A stretch of 64,000 nt of DNA from Jingyaoa shaoxingensis (GTDB taxonomy: Bacteria; Bacillota; Clostridia; Lachnospirales; Lachnospiraceae), in contig NZ_JACRSZ010000001.1 in NCBI RefSeq assembly GCF_014385005.1, forward strand, positions 248,001-312,000. Reading direction: 5' to 3'. Shown here in pieces: positions 1-8,732 of the stretch; position 1 is the first letter of the stretch; each line of letters begins with the position of its first letter. The notes under the pieces were generated by a model. It ran no database searches and was not told the DNA's origin. It saw only the letters and a list, made by a program, of their open reading frames with translations. A program made the position numbers and the translations under genes.

Positions 1-1232
1 AACTTAACCGCTTCTTCCAGACTCTCTGTCATCACAATATCCTGGAAGCCGCATTTTCTGGCTGTCTCTGCGATCTTCTCTCTGGTCTGGCCCAGCAGCA
101 CCAGATACCGGACTTTTCCGTCAAAGGCGTTGATCCATTCTTCATAAGATGAATTCTTATCGTATCCGCCTCCAATCAGAAGGGTCGGACGGTCCATTGC
201 CTGAATGCCCTTGATGGCTGCATCCGGATTGGTTCCCTTGGAGTCATTGTAATATACCACGCCGTTTACTTCTGTAACATATTCAATCCGGTGTTCCACT
301 GCCTTGAAACGGAGCAGCACATAGCGGATATCTTCCAGACTGATCCCATATGCCAGTGCCATGGCAACTGCCGCACAGACATTTTCATAATTATGTCTTC
401 CCGGCAGATTCAGTTCTTTTACACTGCAAACTGTGATGATCTTCTGTCCGTCATTGTACTCTATCATCTCTCCATTCAGATAGATGCCCTTTTCCAGTAT
501 ACGCAGGCTACTGAAAAATATAACCTGACAGTTCAGTGTTTTTCCAAACTCTCTGAGCACTTCATCCTCATAATTCAGGACACAGGTATCTTCCTGATTC
601 TGATTCAGCGTGATCAGTTCTTTGACCCTGATATACTCCTCCATGGTATGATGCCGGTTCAGATGATCCGGTGTGATATTCAGGATTGCACTGACCTTTG
701 GATGGAACTGTTCGATAGTCTCCAGCTGGAAACTGCTGATCTCAGCCACCGTAACAGAATTTTCCTTTGTCTCTTCTACGATCTGCGTATAAGGTATTCC
801 AATATTTCCCACAATAAATGCAGATTCTTTTGCATGCTGCATAATAGCACCCAGAAGGCTTGTTGTCGTTGTTTTACCGTTGGTGCCCGTGATGGCAAGT
901 ACATCTCCTTTGCCACATTCATAAGCAAGTTCAATCTCTCCCCAGATCTTCAGGCCTGCATCGCGCATTCGTTTCACCAGTGGAATATCTGTCGGCACTC
1001 CGGGGCTTAATACTACCAGATCCAAAGACTGAATCTGCTCATCCGTCAGATCTCCCAGAAGGATCTCTGTATGACTTCCTTCCGGAAGCTTTGCCCGGAT
1101 ATCTTCTTCTTTTAACTGTGTGTTCCCGTCAAATAATACCGGAACAGCTCCCGCATCTTCCAGCAGCTTTACAGCTGCGATTCCACTGATGCCGGTACCA
1201 AATACCAGTACTTTTTTGTTCTGTAACTTCAT
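1..1232 (-). CDS. murD: UDP-N-acetylmuramoylalanine--D-glutamate ligase, 3' end outside window
   Basis: Cytosolic Mur ligase that adds D-glutamate to UDP-MurNAc-L-Ala in peptidoglycan precursor synthesis. The frame starts at 1232 after a GGAGGC ribosome site and stays open to the window edge, giving about 410 residues; the family is about 450, so only the end of the C-terminal domain is missing. The N-terminal Rossmann-like start (VLVFGTGISGIAA), the ATP loop GTNGKTTTT near residue 116, and the later HRIEYV and NDSKGTNPDA motifs are in family order. It lies 26 nt downstream of mraY, as in other dcw clusters. The identification is secure. Confidence 0.95.
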   Translation of the reverse strand, partial: MKLQNKKVLVFGTGISGIAAVKLLEDAGAVPVLFDGNTQLKEEDIRAKLPEGSHTEILLGDLTDEQIQSLDLVVLSPGVPTDIPLVKRMRDAGLKIWGEIELAYECGKGDVLAITGTNGKTTTTSLLGAIMQHAKESAFIVGNIGIPYTQIVEETKENSVTVAEISSFQLETIEQFHPKVSAILNITPDHLNRHHTMEEYIRVKELITLNQNQEDTCVLNYEDEVLREFGKTLNCQVIFFSSLRILEKGIYLNGEMIEYNDGQKIITVCSVKELNLPGRHNYENVCAAVAMALAYGISLEDIRYVLLRFKAVEHRIEYVTEVNGVVYYNDSKGTNPDAAIKGIQAMDRPTLLIGGGYDKNSSYEEWINAFDGKVRYLVLLGQTREKIAETARKCGFQDIVMTESLEEAVK

Positions 1233-1258
1233 ATTTGCCTCCAAATTTAAATCTGTTT

Positions 1259-2218
1259 TTATAATCCATAGAGGCAGATCAGGCAGAGCAGTGCGGTAAC
1301 AACCGTAAACAGTGCCACAATCTGTGTCTCTGACCATCCACATAATTCAAAATGATGATGGATTGGTGCCATCTTAAAAAATCGTTTGCCACCGGTTTTC
1401 TTAAAATAAGTTACCTGGATGATAACAGACAGCACCTCAACCATATAGATAAACCCAAACACCGGAATCAGAATCGGGATCTGAAGTACATATGCAGTAC
1501 CTGCCACGAATCCACCCAGTGCAAGGGAACCGGTATCTCCCATAAATACCTTTGCCGGATGAGAATTGAACATCAGAAATCCCAGCAGCGCACCTGTCAC
1601 AGCTGCGGTAATCGGCTCAATTCCTGCATGGGTTCCAATTGCTACCACGGTAAAGAATACCGCAACCATCGTGGTAACGCCAGTCGCCAGTCCATCCAGT
1701 CCGTCCGTAAAGTTCACTCCGTTTACAGTTCCAAGCACCACAAAGTAAACAAGTGGTACGGTAATCCATTTGCAATCGAAATACATGCCCTGAGTAAACG
1801 GCAGCAGCATTACCAGACAGTCCGGATCTACCACCAGTATGTAAATTACAAATACAGTAGTCACTACCACCTGCAGCAGGAACTTCTGCTTAGGCATCAG
1901 ACCGTCTGATCTTCTCAATACTACTTTCAGGTAATCATCCAGAAAACCGATAATTCCAAATCCAAGTGTCAGGAACAGAATCGGTATGATTCTCGGATAT
2001 CTTCCCACAAATAATAAAGAGGTAATCAGTACACTGATCAGTATGATCAGACCTCCCATAGTCGGTGTCCCCGCTTTTTTCAGGTGGGACTGTACCCCTT
2101 CTTCCCTCTCTGTATTTCCGATCTTTAGTTTTCTTAAAAACGGAATCACAAACGGACTCAGTAATACGCTTATCGCAAATGCAATAAGTAACGCCAGAAT
2201 CACTTCTATGCTTATCAT
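1259..2218 (-). CDS. mraY: Phospho-N-acetylmuramoyl-pentapeptide transferase
   Basis: Integral membrane enzyme that transfers phospho-MurNAc-pentapeptide to undecaprenyl phosphate, forming lipid I. It has about ten hydrophobic segments and the family motifs TPTMGG (near residue 50), FLDDYLK, NGVNFTDGLDGLA and a C-terminal MAPIHHHFE. I chose the ATG at 2218 because GGAGGAAGG sits just upstream; an in-frame ATG at 2233 would place that ribosome site inside the coding region. The gene has its own promoter at 2298-2326 and is followed closely by murD. Confidence 0.96.
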   Translation of the reverse strand: MISIEVILALLIAFAISVLLSPFVIPFLRKLKIGNTEREEGVQSHLKKAGTPTMGGLIILISVLITSLLFVGRYPRIIPILFLTLGFGIIGFLDDYLKVVLRRSDGLMPKQKFLLQVVVTTVFVIYILVVDPDCLVMLLPFTQGMYFDCKWITVPLVYFVVLGTVNGVNFTDGLDGLATGVTTMVAVFFTVVAIGTHAGIEPITAAVTGALLGFLMFNSHPAKVFMGDTGSLALGGFVAGTAYVLQIPILIPVFGFIYMVEVLSVIIQVTYFKKTGGKRFFKMAPIHHHFELCGWSETQIVALFTVVTALLCLICLYGL

Positions 2219-2297
2219 TTTTCCTTCCTCCAAAAAGACTATATATGAATCATATGTAACTGCTCAGACCCCACTGTGAGGATACTGAACAGATACA

Positions 2298-2326
2298 ATT
2301 ATACGTCTTTTCAGAGTATCTGGCAA
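2298..2326 (-). promoter_or_regulatory. Sigma-A-type promoter for mraY-murD
   Basis: Reading the minus strand, TTGCCA (2321-2326) is followed after exactly 17 nt by TATAAT (2298-2303). It lies in the 120-nt gap between the SpoVD-like gene and mraY. It suggests that precursor synthesis genes can be transcribed independently of the upstream PBPs. Confidence 0.75.
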
Positions 2327-2338
2327 CTGAAAGTTGTC

Positions 2339-4084
2339 TCACTGTATGGATGCTCCATCCTTTTTCCGGATTTCTTCTTTTTCAATTCCAAGATAAGGAA
2401 GAATATTCTGAAAAATATCCCGAATCACCGGTGCTGCAATGGTTCCCCCATAATAAACTCCCTGTGGATTATGAATCACACACAGTCCCAGAACCTGCGG
2501 ATCATCAGCCGGTGCAAAACCTATAAAGGATGAAATATACTGATTGGCACTTCGGGGCAGTGTCTCAGAGGTTGCCGTTTTACCACCAATCCGGTATCCT
2601 TCGATATATGCATTTTTTCCGCTTCCTCCATCCACTACCTGTTCCAGGACATAACGCATGGTACTGGAAGTCTCTTCTGACAGAATCTGTTCTCCTTCTG
2701 GGTATTCCAGTTGTTCTTTTAATACACCCTCTGCATCCCAGATGCTGACACCCAGATGGGGTGTGATCCTTTTTCCGCCATTGATCAGTGAAGCCACCGT
2801 TGCTGCCAGCTGTATGGGCGTAATCTGAAAGGACTGACCAAATGCTACGGTTGCCAGCTCCACCTGTCCCATATTTTCCGGATGATGCATGATGGTTCCG
2901 GCTTCTCCCGGCAGGTCAATTCCCGTTTTTTCCAATAATCCAAACTGCTGAAAATAATGATAATACCGCTCCACACCAAGACGGAGCCCCACTTCGATAA
3001 ATACCGGATTACAGGAATTCTGCGCTGCCTGTACAAAATTTTCTGATCCATGACCGCTGACTTTATGGCATCGTATCCGTCTGTCATCTACAATCTTATA
3101 TCCCGGACAAAAGAATTTGTCCTGCAGAGAGACCACTCCTTCTTCCAGCCCGGCCGACGCTGTGATGATCTTAAATGTGGATCCTGGCTCATAGGTATCA
3201 TTGATACAGTCATTACGCCACATCTGGTTTCTGGCATCCTGAATCTCCTGTTCACTCATCTGTACGGTGTCCGTCTCCAACGTAAATGGATCATTCAGAT
3301 CATATTCCGGTACATTGACCATGGCCAAAATCTCCCCATTGTCCGGCTGCATCAACAAAACAGATACTCCATCTGCCTGCTTTTTTTCCATGACCTGCAG
3401 TGCTGCCTGTGTCGCATAAGTCTGTATATTCACATCCAGACTTATCTGCAATGTATCACCTGCCTCCGCTTCCTGCCTGCTTTCCCCCGCATCCGGAAGC
3501 TCCACACCTCTGGCATCTGTCATGGTCAGGATTTTCCCAGGTGTCCCCTGCAGTACATCATCATACTGCACCTCAAGTCCTACAATTCCCTGATTATCCC
3601 CTCCTGTAAATCCAATCGCAGTAGATGCCAGGTTTCCAAAAGGATAATAGCGCCGATAATCTTCATCCACCTTTACCCCCGCCAGTTCCTGCTGGCGGAT
3701 ACGGTCTCCTGTTTCCTTTGGTACATTGGTCCGGATTCTCTCAATGGAACTTCTCTTTTCCACCCTTGCCCGTACTTTTTCTTCTTCCATATCCAGTTCC
3801 TCTGTCAGTACCCGAATCACTCTCTCCGGATCCGTAATCTGGCTGTGTATGACGGATACGGTACATACTGTCCGGTTTGCTGCCAGAACCGTTCCGTTTC
3901 GGTCCCAGATTTCTCCTCGCTCTGCCTTGATGCTTCGCTCCCTTTCATGCAGATCCTGTGCCTTTTTCCCATAGTACTCTGATCTGCCCAGCATCAGCCA
4001 TCCAAGCCTTCCTATCAGTGCCAGCAGAAGCAGTATGCTTCCCAGAAATACCACTATAATTTTCCTTTTATGAAACGTATGCAT
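2339..4084 (-). CDS. spoVD: Class B penicillin-binding protein, SpoVD-like transpeptidase
   Basis: Single-pass membrane DD-transpeptidase that crosslinks peptidoglycan. It has an N-terminal membrane segment (about residues 9-28), a PBP dimer domain with the RGEIWDRNG motif, and a transpeptidase domain with STFK (about residue 302, the active serine) and SCN (about 355). The third motif reads KTAT (about 500) instead of the usual KTGT. About 580 residues and no C-terminal PASTA repeats. The start at 4084 follows GGGGA with a 6-nt spacer; a TTG at 4099 is in frame but has no ribosome site. Being the second of two adjacent class B PBPs next to mraY matches the SpoVD position in Firmicutes. The division between FtsI and SpoVD roles is inferred. 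Confidence 0.85.
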   Translation of the reverse strand: MHTFHKRKIIVVFLGSILLLLALIGRLGWLMLGRSEYYGKKAQDLHERERSIKAERGEIWDRNGTVLAANRTVCTVSVIHSQITDPERVIRVLTEELDMEEEKVRARVEKRSSIERIRTNVPKETGDRIRQQELAGVKVDEDYRRYYPFGNLASTAIGFTGGDNQGIVGLEVQYDDVLQGTPGKILTMTDARGVELPDAGESRQEAEAGDTLQISLDVNIQTYATQAALQVMEKKQADGVSVLLMQPDNGEILAMVNVPEYDLNDPFTLETDTVQMSEQEIQDARNQMWRNDCINDTYEPGSTFKIITASAGLEEGVVSLQDKFFCPGYKIVDDRRIRCHKVSGHGSENFVQAAQNSCNPVFIEVGLRLGVERYYHYFQQFGLLEKTGIDLPGEAGTIMHHPENMGQVELATVAFGQSFQITPIQLAATVASLINGGKRITPHLGVSIWDAEGVLKEQLEYPEGEQILSEETSSTMRYVLEQVVDGGSGKNAYIEGYRIGGKTATSETLPRSANQYISSFIGFAPADDPQVLGLCVIHNPQGVYYGGTIAAPVIRDIFQNILPYLGIEKEEIRKKDGASIQ

Positions 4085-4136
4085 AAAAAATCCCCGCAAA
4101 TGATCTTCTTTTTAATTTATGAATGTCTCTGCGGGG
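4085..4136 (-). terminator. Hairpin with U-run overlapping the SpoVD ribosome site
   Basis: On the minus strand CCCCGCA (4130-4136) can pair with TGCGGGG (4092-4098) across a 31-nt loop, followed directly by ATTTTTTATG. It has the form of an intrinsic terminator between the two PBP genes, and its 3' arm is the Shine-Dalgarno sequence of the SpoVD-like gene. The fold would therefore both weaken readthrough and hide the ribosome site. The loop is long, so its strength is uncertain. Confidence 0.5.
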
Positions 4137-4154
4137 TTATTTCTTATATTTTAT

Positions 4155-6332
4155 TTACTGGGTTCCTATCTGCAGATCCTGACTGGTCACTCCATCTGAC
4201 CAGTTCTCGTCGATCTGTTCTTCTCCCTGGGGATCCGGCGGTGCGACATTGCCATACAGACTGCCGTTCTCATTGGTGTCTTCGCTCTCTGAAGATACCA
4301 CATTGCCGTTCTCGTCCACTTCTACCATTTCAGTCAATGGCTCCCATGTTGTCTCATCATACATCAGGTTGCCATAATCATCATAGACATACTGGGATAC
4401 CCACTGGGTATCGCCGCCTTCTTTTTCGACCTGCATACCGAGGGACTGGCGTTCTTCTTCGGTGATCTCTTCCGTCGGATAAATGCCCAGATAAGGCAGA
4501 ATCTCTGTCAGAATGTTTCTTGCCAGATCCTTGGTATAACTTCCGTCTTCCTGGTTCTCAATGTTTGGTTCATCGATCACTGTATAGACCACCACCTGTG
4601 GGTCATCAATCGGTACTGCACAGATAAAGGAAATAATATATCGGCCGTCTCCACGCGGCAGTTTTTCTGCTGTTCCTGTCTTACCACCGATCCGGTACCC
4701 CGGAATTGCTGCGGAAGTCGCAGTACCATCAGTCACTACCGCTTCCAGATATTCTCTGATCAGAGATGATGTCTTGGATGATACCGGCTGTGCCATCAGC
4801 AGCGGATCAATGTTCTTTACCACTCCGCCGTCTGCATCAAGGATCTGCTTCACCACATGTGGTTTATAGAGATATCCTCCATTGATATCCGCACAAAATG
4901 CCTGAAGTTCCTGAATCATCGTCGCTGTAAATCCCTGTCCGAAGGAACAGGTTGCAAGTTCCATGGTTCCCATCGTATTGGTGTCATACAGATATCCTGC
5001 ATTTTCGTTTGGAAGGTCAATACCGGTTCGCTTTCCGAATCCGAAGATATCTTGGTATTTACAGAATGTATCGATGCCCATTTGAAAACCAATGGTCATC
5101 ATTCCCGGATTACAGGAATTCCGAATAATATCCTTCAATCCTTCCTCTCCGTGGGTTCCGGTACAGGCAATCGGATCTTCATTGGTCAGTGGCTGCAGAT
5201 AACCGATACAGGTCATACCGAAGTCCTCAGTGACGCTTCCACTGTCCAGAGCTGCCGCCACTACATTCGGCTTGTAGGTGGATCCCAGTTCAAAGGCCTC
5301 AGATACGCAGTAATTATACCAGAGACTATTCAAAGCCTCACTCTTTTCTTCTTCGGTCATAGCCTTCTGTTCTTTTTCCGTATACCAGCCATCCAGATTC
5401 TGTGGATCATTCAGGTTGAATGTCTTGTCCGTAGCCATGGCAAGGATCTCTCCATTATTCGGATTCGCCACAATTACACCAGTGTTCAGGCTGGCATGTC
5501 CTGCTGTCTTCTCCTGAGGACCGTTCTTATTCTCTTCTTCCAGCTGGGCAATATACTTTTCCACAACCTGCTGGATATTTACGTCAATTGTGGAGACAAT
5601 ACTGTTGCCGTCCTCCGGTTCAATAATGTTCTCTTCCAGTTCCATGTCCTGGTTCAGATAGCCGTATTCTCTTCCATCCACACCATTGAGAATCTCTGTA
5701 TAATAAGATTCCAAACCGGAAATACCGTCATTTAACTTATTGGAAAAACCGATTACAGTACATGCCAGCGTATCCAGCGGATAGGTTCGGACATAATCTT
5801 CTTCGAACCATACCCCCTGAACATTTTCCAGTTCTTCTCTCTTTGCCTTGGACATTTCTTTGTCCTCAGATGTGTCAATATAGTCCTCAAATGCCTGCTT
5901 TTCTTCCACACTGATTTCTTTCTTGATTACCTGATAACGGCTGTCCTTTGTCTCTTCACTGCAGATCACATCTCTTACCGTTGCGGAATCCAGTCCGAAT
6001 TGTTCGGATACTGCTGCAATCGTCGGTTCAATATAGTCATCCATGCTGTTAATAGCATAACAATCCAGAATAACATTGTATACCTTCTCACTTTTCGCCA
6101 GTACATTGCCGTTGCGATCCAGGATCTCACCTCTCCGATACGGTATCGTCCTGCTGTCATATGTCTGCTGAGACAATACCTGCTTGGCATATTTATCCCC
6201 ATTCGTCACATTGATATGTGCAATCACCAGATTCAATGCAACCATCAGTAATAAAACAAATGCAAATACAGCCATAAGCTTTATTTGCATTTGTCTGGTA
6301 AACTTCTGTTCTCTTTTTCGCTTTGTTTCCAA
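4155..6332 (-). CDS. Class B penicillin-binding protein, FtsI/PbpB-like
   Basis: Septal-type peptidoglycan transpeptidase anchored by one membrane helix near the N-terminus (about residues 20-40). It has the RGEILDRNGNVLA dimer-domain motif and all three transpeptidase motifs: STYK (about 353), SCN (about 405) and KTGT (about 550). A roughly 100-residue acidic, Gly/Asn/Ser-rich tail follows instead of PASTA domains. I prefer the TTG at 6332, which follows AGGTGG by 5 nt and gives a short basic N-terminus. ATGs at 6374 and 6395 are in frame but lack good ribosome sites and would overlap the ftsL-like gene. It is directly downstream of ftsL, the usual ftsI position. Confidence 0.9.
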   Translation of the reverse strand: METKRKREQKFTRQMQIKLMAVFAFVLLLMVALNLVIAHINVTNGDKYAKQVLSQQTYDSRTIPYRRGEILDRNGNVLAKSEKVYNVILDCYAINSMDDYIEPTIAAVSEQFGLDSATVRDVICSEETKDSRYQVIKKEISVEEKQAFEDYIDTSEDKEMSKAKREELENVQGVWFEEDYVRTYPLDTLACTVIGFSNKLNDGISGLESYYTEILNGVDGREYGYLNQDMELEENIIEPEDGNSIVSTIDVNIQQVVEKYIAQLEEENKNGPQEKTAGHASLNTGVIVANPNNGEILAMATDKTFNLNDPQNLDGWYTEKEQKAMTEEEKSEALNSLWYNYCVSEAFELGSTYKPNVVAAALDSGSVTEDFGMTCIGYLQPLTNEDPIACTGTHGEEGLKDIIRNSCNPGMMTIGFQMGIDTFCKYQDIFGFGKRTGIDLPNENAGYLYDTNTMGTMELATCSFGQGFTATMIQELQAFCADINGGYLYKPHVVKQILDADGGVVKNIDPLLMAQPVSSKTSSLIREYLEAVVTDGTATSAAIPGYRIGGKTGTAEKLPRGDGRYIISFICAVPIDDPQVVVYTVIDEPNIENQEDGSYTKDLARNILTEILPYLGIYPTEEITEEERQSLGMQVEKEGGDTQWVSQYVYDDYGNLMYDETTWEPLTEMVEVDENGNVVSSESEDTNENGSLYGNVAPPDPQGEEQIDENWSDGVTSQDLQIGTQ

Positions 6333-6351
6333 TTTGACCACCTGTCTGTTT

Positions 6352-6882
6352 TTACTCGGCCGGGATCTCCGCATACTGACGGATATAATCCCCATCCTGA
6401 TTACTATAGGTTATAATCTGTCCCTCATCAGCATAAGTCATTCCAAGATCATTTACTGCAATTCTCTTTACTTCTTCCATATCAACAGAAGAAAGAGTCT
6501 CCTCATAGGCATTGTCATTTGCCAGCTTCAGTTCCGTAAGCTGACTCTCCAGCGATGCAATCTGATTACGGTAACTTATTCCCTGTGCCTGCAATTGCAG
6601 AAAATTCACACAGACAAACACTGTAGCAATAGACACTGCCGTAAGGAAAGATACATATGGCACGTTCATGCGAAGTGCTCTTTCGCGATTTCTCTTTGCC
6701 TGAACCTGTGCCTCTTCTCTTCTTCTTTCCTGCGTCATGCTTCTACGGTCCGTTCTCTTCTGCGGAACAGCCTGTACATGTCTGATCACATTTCCATCTA
6801 TATAGGTATTCGTAAACTGGCGGCTGCGCTGACTGCCATTTATTCTTCTATTCGATTGTATTCTTCTCTCTGATGCAGCCAT
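6352..6882 (-). CDS. ftsL: FtsL-like septum formation protein
   Basis: Small bitopic division protein of the FtsL/DivIC type. It has a long basic cytoplasmic N-terminus (about 70 residues), one membrane helix (about 74-95), a short coiled coil (QIASLESQLTELKL) and the typical ending LGMTYADEGQI. It would act with FtsI/FtsW at the septum. The ATG at 6882 follows AAAGGAG with a 9-nt spacer; the TTG at 6891 would touch the ribosome site. At 176 residues it is longer than B. subtilis FtsL because of the N-terminal extension. It is identified by topology and by its place between rsmH and the PBP. Confidence 0.85.
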   Translation of the reverse strand: MAASERRIQSNRRINGSQRSRQFTNTYIDGNVIRHVQAVPQKRTDRRSMTQERRREEAQVQAKRNRERALRMNVPYVSFLTAVSIATVFVCVNFLQLQAQGISYRNQIASLESQLTELKLANDNAYEETLSSVDMEEVKRIAVNDLGMTYADEGQIITYSNQDGDYIRQYAEIPAE

Positions 6883-6903
6883 CTGTGCCAACTCCTTTAG
6901 ATA

Positions 6904-7842
6904 CTAGATACTTCTTTCAAATACTCTTAATTTTGCACTCTTGGATCTGGAATTCTCCTCCAGTTCCTCTTCTCCCGGCAAAATAGGCTTTCTTGTCACG
7001 ACTTTTCCTTTTGAGATCCGTCCACACACGCAAACCGGGAATTCCTTCGGACAGATACATGGATGTTCACTGGTACGGAAATGATTCTTTACGATCCGGT
7101 CTTCCAGTGAATGGAATGTTATAATACACAATCTGCCTTCATCATTCAGCAAATCAATCATGTCATCCAGTGAATCCCTCAGGACTCCCAGTTCATTGTT
7201 CAGTTCAATTCGAATAGCCTGGAAGGTCTTTTTAGCCGGATGCCCTCCTACAGCCCGCACCTTCATAGGTATCGCCGCCTTGATTGCCTGGATCAACTCC
7301 CCAGTTGTCTCCAATGGCCTTTCCTGCCTTGCCTGCACGATATGTTTCGCAATATTCTTTGCGAACTTGTCTTCCCCATAGTCACGGATGATGCGATACA
7401 GCTCCATCTCACTATACTCATTCACAATATCCTTTGCAGTACGTGCCTGCCGCTGATCCATTCTCATGTCCAGTGGCACATCCTCTCGATAGGTAAAGCC
7501 GCGCTCTGCTGTGTCGAGCTGATAAGAGGATACACCAAGGTCTAAAATGATCCCATCTACCGATGTAACTCCAATGCTATTCAACTGCTTTTTCATCTCG
7601 CAGTAGTTGCTGCGGATGATCGTTACTCTATCTTTAAACTCCCCTAAGCGCTCTGATGCCGCTTCAATCGCAGCAGCATCCTGATCGATTCCGATCAGCC
7701 TTCCTTTGTCAGACAGTCTCTTACAGATCTCATAAGAGTGTCCGCCACCTCCAAGTGTACCGTCTACATAAATGCCATCCGGTTTGATCTTTAATGCATC
7801 TATGGTCTCATTGAGTAACACAGATTTATGACTAAATTCCAT
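6904..7842 (-). CDS. rsmH: 16S rRNA (cytosine(1402)-N(4))-methyltransferase
   Basis: SAM-dependent methyltransferase (MraW) that modifies C1402 in the ribosomal P site. The SAM-binding motif [11 protein letters not shown] is near residue 25, and [37 protein letters not shown] and the late ITFHSLEDR motif are all present in order. It has 312 residues, normal for the family. The start at 7842 follows GGAGG. It lies 15 nt after mraZ, as in nearly all dcw clusters. Confidence 0.97.
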   Translation of the reverse strand: MEFSHKSVLLNETIDALKIKPDGIYVDGTLGGGGHSYEICKRLSDKGRLIGIDQDAAAIEAASERLGEFKDRVTIIRSNYCEMKKQLNSIGVTSVDGIILDLGVSSYQLDTAERGFTYREDVPLDMRMDQRQARTAKDIVNEYSEMELYRIIRDYGEDKFAKNIAKHIVQARQERPLETTGELIQAIKAAIPMKVRAVGGHPAKKTFQAIRIELNNELGVLRDSLDDMIDLLNDEGRLCIITFHSLEDRIVKNHFRTSEHPCICPKEFPVCVCGRISKGKVVTRKPILPGEEELEENSRSKSAKLRVFERSI

Positions 7843-7857
7843 ATAGTCCTCCCCAGG

Positions 7858-8289
7858 TTATATGATCAGCCCCAAGTCTGTCATCTGTTCTGCAATGTCA
7901 TCCATATCGTCAAATGAATTGTTCTCCATCCACTTGTCCTTACTCCAGATCTCTATCCGGTTCAACATTCCAGTCAGTACGACTTCTTTATCCAGACCAG
8001 CAAATTCTCTCAACGTTGCCGGTAAAAGAATTCTCCCCTGCTTGTCCAGCTCACATGGTGTGGCACCAGCCACAAAGAAACGTGAGAATTGTCTTGCGCT
8101 CTTATTGGTAAGCGGTAAAGCACGGAGCTTCTCCTCAAACTCCTGCCATGCCTGATTCGGAAATACAAAGAGACAGCCATCCAATCCCTTTGTCACCACA
8201 AATTCATCTCCGAGTTCTTCTCTGAATTTGGAAGGGATGATCAGTCTGCCTTTGGTGTCTATCGTATGGCTATATTCACCCATGAACAT
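7858..8289 (-). CDS. mraZ: Transcriptional regulator MraZ
   Basis: Ring-forming DNA-binding repressor of the division and cell wall cluster. It has two tandem SpoVT/AbrB-like halves, each with the signature loop: DTKGRLIIPSKFRE near residue 13 and DKQGRILLPATLREFA near residue 84. It has 143 residues from the ATG at 8289 (GCAGGTG upstream); a GTG at 8298 is in frame but too close to the ribosome site. It is the first gene of the cluster and would bind the repeated AGTGG sites just upstream, controlling its own operon. Confidence 0.95.
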   Translation of the reverse strand: MFMGEYSHTIDTKGRLIIPSKFREELGDEFVVTKGLDGCLFVFPNQAWQEFEEKLRALPLTNKSARQFSRFFVAGATPCELDKQGRILLPATLREFAGLDKEVVLTGMLNRIEIWSKDKWMENNSFDDMDDIAEQMTDLGLII

Positions 8290-8344
8290 AAATAGCACCT
8301 GCTTTCAGAAAATCTCTTTCGCTTTGTATGACCTGGGAATTGAA

Positions 8345-8390
8345 CCACTTTCACTCCATTTCAATCCACTAATCACCACTTTTCTCCACT
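8345..8390 (-). promoter_or_regulatory. MraZ operator: five AGTGG-type direct repeats
   Basis: On the minus strand AGTGG or ATGG-like pentamers recur at plus positions 8345, 8356, 8366, 8376 and 8386, that is at 11, 10, 10 and 10 bp. MraZ proteins are known to bind short direct repeats spaced by one helical turn upstream of mraZ. The array lies between the promoter and the mraZ start codon, so binding would block transcription initiation or escape. Confidence 0.8.
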
Positions 8391-8399
8391 TACATACTA

Positions 8400-8428
8400 A
8401 TAATATAGCATCCATTCGAAAAACACAA
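8400..8428 (-). promoter_or_regulatory. Promoter of the mraZ/dcw operon
   Basis: TTGTGT (8423-8428, minus strand) and TATTAT (8400-8405) are separated by 17 nt. Predicted initiation near 8393 falls at the edge of the MraZ repeats. It is the only reasonable match between the terminator at 8521-8555 and mraZ. Confidence 0.6.
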
Positions 8429-8520
8429 GCTTTTTTTCCCATCAATCTAAAACTTTTATCAACATTTTTATATCAAATTTGACAAAAATACAAAAATTAT
8501 ACCCTTTCCTGTTCATAACT

Positions 8521-8555
8521 ATGAAACAAAAAGAACACTCATTACTGAGTGCTCT
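8521..8555 (-). terminator. Intrinsic terminator after the lgt/spo0E-like operon
   Basis: A 10-bp stem (8532-8541 with 8546-8555, one G-U pair, TTAC loop) is followed on the minus strand by a U-rich run (plus A-rich 8524-8531). It lies 16 nt after the stop of the small Spo0E-like gene and separates it from the mraZ promoter. Confidence 0.85.
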
Positions 8556-8570
8556 CACCTGATCTGTTAT

Positions 8571-8720
8571 TTAATTTGCCATATCCAGATACTGTTCTAT
8601 CATCCGGTCCAGTTTCTGGCTCTGTTCAATCACTTCTGACATTCCTTTGGTTATCAAAAGCTCATTTAAAATACTTCGCTCTTTTTCAATCTCCTGTTTC
8701 AGGATCTCCAGGCTGATCAT
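8571..8720 (-). CDS. Spo0E-family aspartyl-phosphate phosphatase
   Basis: A 49-residue protein, too short for routine ORF lists. Spo0E-like proteins are small helical hairpins that dephosphorylate Spo0A~P and so restrain sporulation. Here two predicted helices flank a loop, and the family signature S-Q-K-L-D followed by a hydrophobic helix (RMIEQYLDM) is present near residues 34-47. The ATG at 8720 has AAGGATAC upstream. It begins 12 nt after the lgt stop and ends before an intrinsic terminator, so it is probably co-transcribed with lgt. The family call rests on motif and size only. Confidence 0.75.
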   Translation of the reverse strand: MISLEILKQEIEKERSILNELLITKGMSEVIEQSQKLDRMIEQYLDMAN

Positions 8721-8732
8721 GTATCCTTGTCC

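Noticed and set aside
3050..3982. 310-codon plus-strand frame opposite the SpoVD-like gene
   Set aside because: It mirrors a real PBP gene, lacks a ribosome site and any family motif, and is rich in His, Cys, Ile and Arg as expected of antisense frames.
4857..5735. 292-codon plus-strand frame opposite the FtsI-like gene
   Set aside because: Antisense shadow of a conserved gene with intact motifs; no promoter or ribosome site.
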